From assembly GCA_902782655.1 (NCBI GenBank), contig CACZNY010000444.1, forward strand, positions 1 to 9,483: 9,483 nt of DNA. The letters are read 5' to 3'. Made by a program: the position numbers and the translations under genes. This DNA is from an uncultured Lachnospiraceae bacterium (GTDB lineage Bacteria; Bacillota; Clostridia; Lachnospirales; Lachnospiraceae). Position 1 is the stretch's first letter, and each line of letters begins with the position of its first letter. This document shows positions 6,793 to 9,483 of the stretch, one piece after another. A model generated the notes under the pieces. The model searched no databases and was not told the DNA's origin. It was given only the letters and a program-made list of their open reading frames with translations.

Positions 6793-6838
6793 AAAAAAAG
6801 AATAATAGCCCGGAGCATTCAGCTGCACAGGCTATTAT
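6793..6838 (-). terminator. Intrinsic terminator of cysK
   Basis: Read on the minus strand, ATAATAGCC (6838-6830) pairs perfectly with GGCTATTAT (6810-6802) across a 19-nt loop. It is followed by TC and a seven-T run (6799-6793). It begins 34 nt after the cysK stop and isolates cysK from the sigI operon. Confidence 0.75.
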
Positions 6839-6871
6839 CCATGAAAATCAGAAAAACTTCAAATTTCTGTT

Positions 6872-7807
6872 TTATTTTGAGAATAAAGCTGTAGAGAGAT
6901 ACCTGTCTCCCGAATCAGGAAGAAGCACTACTATCCTCTTTCCTGCATTCTCAGGCCTTGAAGCCAATACCGTCGCGGCCTTAAGCGCTGCTCCTGAAGA
7001 AATACCTACAAGCACGCCTTCCGATACCGCAAAGCGCCTGCCCTCCTCGAAAGCATCATCATTCTCTACGGTGATTATCTCATCATAGATCTTTGTATCA
7101 AGTACATTCGGCACGAAGCCTGCGCCTATTCCCTGAATCTTGTGAGGTCCCGCGGTTCCCTTTGAGAGCACGGGTGATGTAGCAGGCTCTACTGCGACGA
7201 TCTTCACGTTGGGATTCTTCTCCTTTAAGAATTCCCCTACTCCGGTAAGGGTTCCGCCCGTTCCTACGCCGGCTACAAAGAAGTCCACCTTTCCATCCGT
7301 CTGCTCCCAGATCTCGGGACCGGTGGTTTCCTTATGAGCCTTGGGATTGGCAGGGTTATCAAACTGTGCAAGGATGACGGAGCCTTCTATCTCCTTATTA
7401 AGCTCCTCTGCCTTGGCGATAGCTGCCTTCATGCCCTTCGCTCCTTCAGTAAGCACTATCTCCGCCCCGTATGCCTTAAGGAGATTGCGCCTCTCCACTG
7501 ACATTGTATCAGGCAGGGTAAGTATAGCCTTATATCCTTTTGCGGCAGCTACGGAAGCAATGCCTATGCCGGTATTGCCGGAGGTGGGTTCTATGATGGT
7601 AGCGCCGGGCTTAAGCTTTCCGCTCTTCTCCGCATCTTCAACCATAGCAAGCGCTATCCTGTCCTTTACTGATCCTGCCGGATTAAAAAGCTCCAGCTTC
7701 GCAAGGATCTCTGCCTTATCGGCATTGGCCGCCTTTGCATACCTGCTGACCTTTACTATGGGTGTCTTTCCAATGAGCTCTGATGCACTGTTTTTGATAT
7801 CTGACAT
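6872..7807 (-). CDS. cysK: Cysteine synthase A (O-acetylserine sulfhydrylase)
   Basis: Pyridoxal-phosphate enzyme that makes L-cysteine from O-acetylserine and sulfide in the cytoplasm. At 311 residues it is the normal length for CysK. Visible motifs: NPAGSVKDR with the PLP-binding lysine K48, the substrate loop TSGNTG (75-80), the phosphate-binding loop GTGGT (182-186), [11 protein letters not shown] (223-233, characteristic of CysK), GISSGA (268-273) and PDSGDRY (297-303). It lacks any C-terminal CBS domain, which separates it from cystathionine beta-synthases. Start: ATG with a perfect AGGAGG (7816-7821) 8 nt upstream. It stands alone as a unit with its own near-consensus promoter and terminator, transcribed in the same direction as the neighbours on both sides. 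No cysE or sulfate-assimilation gene lies in the window, so the O-acetylserine source is elsewhere. Confidence 0.97.
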   Translation of the reverse strand: MSDIKNSASELIGKTPIVKVSRYAKAANADKAEILAKLELFNPAGSVKDRIALAMVEDAEKSGKLKPGATIIEPTSGNTGIGIASVAAAKGYKAILTLPDTMSVERRNLLKAYGAEIVLTEGAKGMKAAIAKAEELNKEIEGSVILAQFDNPANPKAHKETTGPEIWEQTDGKVDFFVAGVGTGGTLTGVGEFLKEKNPNVKIVAVEPATSPVLSKGTAGPHKIQGIGAGFVPNVLDTKIYDEIITVENDDAFEEGRRFAVSEGVLVGISSGAALKAATVLASRPENAGKRIVVLLPDSGDRYLSTALFSK

Positions 7808-7828
7808 TTTGCTTTCCTCCTTTTTTCA

Positions 7829-7840
7829 CCCTGTACAGGG
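7829..7840. repeat. Perfect 12-bp palindrome CCCTGTACAGGG in the cysK leader
   Basis: It lies 7 bp upstream of the AGGAGG of cysK, in the predicted 5' untranslated region. It could be a small hairpin (CCCU/AGGG) next to the ribosome site or an operator. A CCTGTAGG-like half lies further upstream in the leader (about 7868-7876, minus strand). No known riboswitch or T-box structure is recognisable. Confidence 0.4.
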
Positions 7841-7900
7841 GATATTTGCTTTCGCTATACCTATATTTCCTACAGGCTTAGTATGATATCCGATGGAAAT

Positions 7901-7929
7901 AATATAATACTCCCTAAAGTATTTGTCAA
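7901..7929 (-). promoter_or_regulatory. Near-consensus sigma-A promoter of cysK
   Basis: On the minus strand: TTGACA (7929-7924, 6/6), a 17-bp spacer and TATATT (7906-7901). The expected transcript start is near 7894, giving a leader of about 85 nt before the cysK ATG. An imperfect dyad (AGGA...TCCT, about 7931-7945) sits just upstream of the -35 and might bind a regulator. Confidence 0.8.
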
Positions 7930-7972
7930 CAGGAAAATTTATCCTTTAACATGAAACGTAAAATTCATCCTG

Positions 7973-8004
7973 AAATACAAGAAAGGCACGGGATCCCCCG
8001 CGCC
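7973..8004 (-). terminator. Intrinsic terminator downstream of the hydrolase gene
   Basis: On the minus strand GGCGCGGG (8004-7997) pairs with CCCGTGCC (7992-7985) over a 4-nt loop, with one G-U pair, followed by TTTCTTGTATTT (7984-7973). The G-U pair becomes an A-C mismatch on the other strand, and the T-rich tail is only on this side, so it works leftwards. It stands about 105 nt after the hydrolase stop and before the cysK promoter. Confidence 0.65.
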
Positions 8005-8013
8005 TGATCAGGC
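8002..8013. repeat. Perfect 12-bp palindrome GCCTGATCAGGC overlapping the terminator stem
   Basis: It shares three bases (8002-8004) with the upstream arm of the terminator, so the two RNA folds cannot fully form together. It could be chance, an operator, or a competing structure. Confidence 0.35.
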
Positions 8014-8031
8014 TCTCCGGATAAGGAATTA

Positions 8032-8061
8032 TGCTATTATGACATTTGCAGGAGGACTATG
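8032..8061 (+). promoter_or_regulatory. Promoter- and RBS-like signals pointing rightwards into the hydrolase 3' end
   Basis: Extended -10 TGCTATTAT (8032-8040), nearly the same as the one before the response regulator gene. It is followed by AGGAGG (8050-8055) and ATG at 8059 with 3-nt spacing. No -35 is visible at 8012-8017 (GCTCTC). The reading frame from this ATG runs to 8337 but is Ser/Arg-rich at first and then merely antisense to the hydrolase gene, so I do not call it as a gene. The signals may be chance, an antisense transcript, or the remains of a lost gene. Confidence 0.3.
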
Positions 8062-8109
8062 GCCTCGTCACTCAGCAGAAGCAGCCGGTCAAGGACGATC
8101 ACTTCTTCA

Positions 8110-9150
8110 TCAATCAGTCAGGAACTTCACCAGCCTGTTCTGAAAATCCTGATAATACGGTGCTTCTATGTACGCAACGTGGGACGCTCCTCTGATTTTT
8201 TCATAAACGGAGCCTTCCGGCAGATGATCCAGAACGGTATCAACCAGGTCGTAATCAAGGTATGGATCATTATCTCCGCAGATCACAAGAGTAGGGACTG
8301 TGATCGCAGAAAGGTCGATCAGCCTCTCATTTTCTGAAACACAAATATCACGCCTGCCGCCGTTAGGACTGCTCTCCCTGTCATAATGCCAGCATCCGGA
8401 GCAGAACATCTCAACTATCACGGGATCAACTATCGACAGATCGATCGCACCGTTTCCATCCTTCTGGAAATCGTCTGCGGCATGTTCCCAGGTATTATGA
8501 TGGAAAGGTTCAGTTACTTCATACTCTCCTATTCCGCTGAGGATCGGGGCATAGAGTATCAGGCGGTTCAGATGCTCCGGGTGTTTCGCGGCAAAACGTC
8601 CTGTTGTCACTGTTCCCCAGCTCCATCCAAGCACATCGATCCTTTCCTGTCCTGTCTCCTCTACGATTTTCTCTACCGCCGCATTGATATCCTCCGCCGC
8701 ATAGTCAGAATCAGGAAGGAATCCGTCCGACACTTCATCAGACTGACCGAATCCTGCAATGTCCAGACGCCAGACAGCATACCCCTCGCGTGCAAGTCTT
8801 CGAACCAGGCTGTAATCCTTATAGTCAATATCGAACTCGTGGGAAGAATAAGTCACGCCGTGGATGAGCAGGATATTCTTATCAGTTTTTGCCCCGTTTA
8901 CCGTCATACAGACCAAATGAAGACCAATACCATTCCGCTCCAGAGGAACCTCGAAGGAGCTGTACTCAGCCTTATTGTCTGCTTCTTCTGCCGTCACGGC
9001 CGGGCTTGCATTATACTCACCGCCACAGCCTGTGATCATGCAAAATAAAAACAGAACGCTGATCAGCAAGCATATACTCCGGCTTATCATCTTTTTCCTT
9101 TTCACAATTCTCATGATCATCACCATTTTAATCTTATTCAGCGGAGACAT
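8110..9150 (-). CDS. Alpha/beta-fold hydrolase, predicted lipoprotein
   Basis: Extracytoplasmic serine hydrolase of the alpha/beta fold (esterase or aminopeptidase-like, substrate unknown). From the outermost ATG it has 346 residues. A basic n-region and hydrophobic core (21-40) lead to a lipobox ITGC with C42 as the probable lipidated residue, then a short linker. Catalytic elements are present: oxyanion loop LIHGVTYSS, nucleophile elbow GWSWG with S177, acid in GDND (D295) and base H324 in GASHVAY. The start is uncertain: ATGs exist at residues 1, 9, 11, 13 and 21. The ATG at 9090 (residue 21) has the best Shine-Dalgarno (AAGGA, 5-6 nt) and gives a normal 21-residue lipoprotein signal. The one at residue 13 gives a more basic n-region. 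The upstream coiled-coil gene ends 63 bp before the outermost start with no terminator seen. The gene ends with two consecutive TGA codons. Confidence 0.88.
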   Translation of the reverse strand: MSPLNKIKMVMIMRIVKRKKMISRSICLLISVLFLFCMITGCGGEYNASPAVTAEEADNKAEYSSFEVPLERNGIGLHLVCMTVNGAKTDKNILLIHGVTYSSHEFDIDYKDYSLVRRLAREGYAVWRLDIAGFGQSDEVSDGFLPDSDYAAEDINAAVEKIVEETGQERIDVLGWSWGTVTTGRFAAKHPEHLNRLILYAPILSGIGEYEVTEPFHHNTWEHAADDFQKDGNGAIDLSIVDPVIVEMFCSGCWHYDRESSPNGGRRDICVSENERLIDLSAITVPTLVICGDNDPYLDYDLVDTVLDHLPEGSVYEKIRGASHVAYIEAPYYQDFQNRLVKFLTD

Positions 9151-9213
9151 TCCCTGTTGCTGATTGCCAATATTGCCTATCCAATTCTGCGTATAAACAT
9201 GGATTACATTACT

Positions 9214-9483
9214 TCAGCTGTCCTGTTGCTCCTGGATCGCAGCAATCTGCTTCTGCACTACGCTCATTTGTTCCTGAAGTCCTGTCATATCCGACTTCAG
9301 GACAGTATTCGCTTCTTTAAGCATTTTAAGCTGATCCTGCAGATCTTTATTCGATTTCTGCAGATCTTTATTCGATTTCTGCAGATCCTTATTCGATTTC
9401 TGCAGATCCTTGATCAACTCCTGCTGTCCGGTTATTGTCTGAGACTGCTGCTCTATCATATCCGTCTTCCATTTGTCGTTTAT
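9214..9483 (-). CDS. Coiled-coil protein, N-terminus beyond the window edge
   Basis: Family not recognised. The first ATG in the window is at 9459, giving 81 residues. The frame stays open upstream to the window end (adding eight codons, INDKWKTD), so the gene probably begins outside. Almost the whole visible part is a predicted coiled coil: repeated heptads DLQKSNK with Leu at d and Asn at a, then LQDQLKMLKEANTVLKSDMT and QEQMSVVQKQIAAIQEQQ to the end. Asn at a positions is a known feature of parallel dimers. There is no membrane segment or signal in the visible part. It might be the dimerising tail of a DNA-binding or mobile-element accessory protein, but nothing visible proves that. It precedes the hydrolase gene on the same strand. 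Confidence 0.65.
   Translation of the reverse strand: MNDKWKTDMIEQQSQTITGQQELIKDLQKSNKDLQKSNKDLQKSNKDLQDQLKMLKEANTVLKSDMTGLQEQMSVVQKQIAAIQEQQDS
9340..9423 (-). repeat. 21-bp tandem repeats, one coiled-coil heptad each
   Basis: Units at 9340-9360 and 9361-9381 are identical, 9382-9402 differs by one base, and 9403-9423 is diverged. Each encodes one heptad (cyclic form of DLQKSNK), so gain or loss of a unit keeps both the reading frame and the coiled-coil register. Confidence 0.9.

Noticed and set aside
6872..7807. Cystathionine beta-synthase as an alternative for the PLP enzyme
   Set aside because: Length 311, [11 protein letters not shown] and absence of CBS domains fit CysK.
7341..7886. 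181-residue plus-strand ORF
   Set aside because: It is antisense to the first half of cysK, and its hydrophobic Ala/Ser composition is a shadow of cysK codon bias.
8059..8337. 92-residue plus-strand ORF with a good RBS
   Set aside because: After about 17 Ser/Arg-rich codons it is only the antisense of the hydrolase C-terminus. Only the upstream signals were kept as a feature.
8386..9048. 220-residue plus-strand ORF
   Set aside because: It lies wholly antisense to the hydrolase, whose catalytic motifs are intact. The composition is not protein-like and there is no RBS.

Overview
The window looks like a chromosomal segment of an anaerobic Firmicute, most likely a Lachnospiraceae/Clostridia relative. 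The grounds are a SigI/RsgI sigma and anti-sigma pair, long Cache- and substrate-binding-domain cyclic-di-GMP enzymes, AGGAGG-type ribosome binding sites and extended -10 promoters of the TATGCTATYAT type. This is inferred from protein families and style. There is no rRNA or other taxonomic marker. I see no tRNA, rRNA, CRISPR array or insertion sequence.

Left part (1-4294, plus strand): a cyclic-di-GMP signalling block. The first gene is cut by the window edge. It encodes a membrane phosphodiesterase: solute-binding-type sensor, one membrane segment, a degenerate GGDEF and an intact EAL domain. Four bases later a Cache-HAMP-GGDEF diguanylate cyclase begins. One transcript therefore probably carries a degrading and a synthesising enzyme, each with its own outside sensor. 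A separate promoter then drives a stand-alone response regulator with a pseudo-receiver and an intact receiver. It has no output domain, and its mRNA may be leaderless.

Middle (4303-6702, minus strand, converging on the response regulator with only 8 bp between stops): a three-gene operon read leftwards. It encodes a secreted low-complexity protein with five 12-residue repeats, then SigI, then RsgI. SigI and RsgI overlap by ATGA. The RsgI has the usual N-terminal domain, membrane helix and outer domain, but the Asn-Pro autocleavage dipeptide of studied relatives is replaced by Ala-Ser, and it ends in a short Lys/Pro-rich disordered tail. Pairing a sigma/anti-sigma switch with a secreted disordered protein in one operon is the most interesting feature here.

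Right part (6872-9483, minus strand): cysK (O-acetylserine sulfhydrylase) is a self-contained unit with a near-consensus promoter, a leader of about 85 nt containing a perfect 12-bp palindrome, and an intrinsic terminator. Upstream are a lipoprotein alpha/beta hydrolase with its own terminator, and the 3' part of a coiled-coil gene that runs off the window and contains 21-bp (one-heptad) tandem repeats. Between cysK and the hydrolase lies a stretch with promoter- and RBS-like signals pointing the opposite way into the hydrolase 3' end. It may be a remnant junction.
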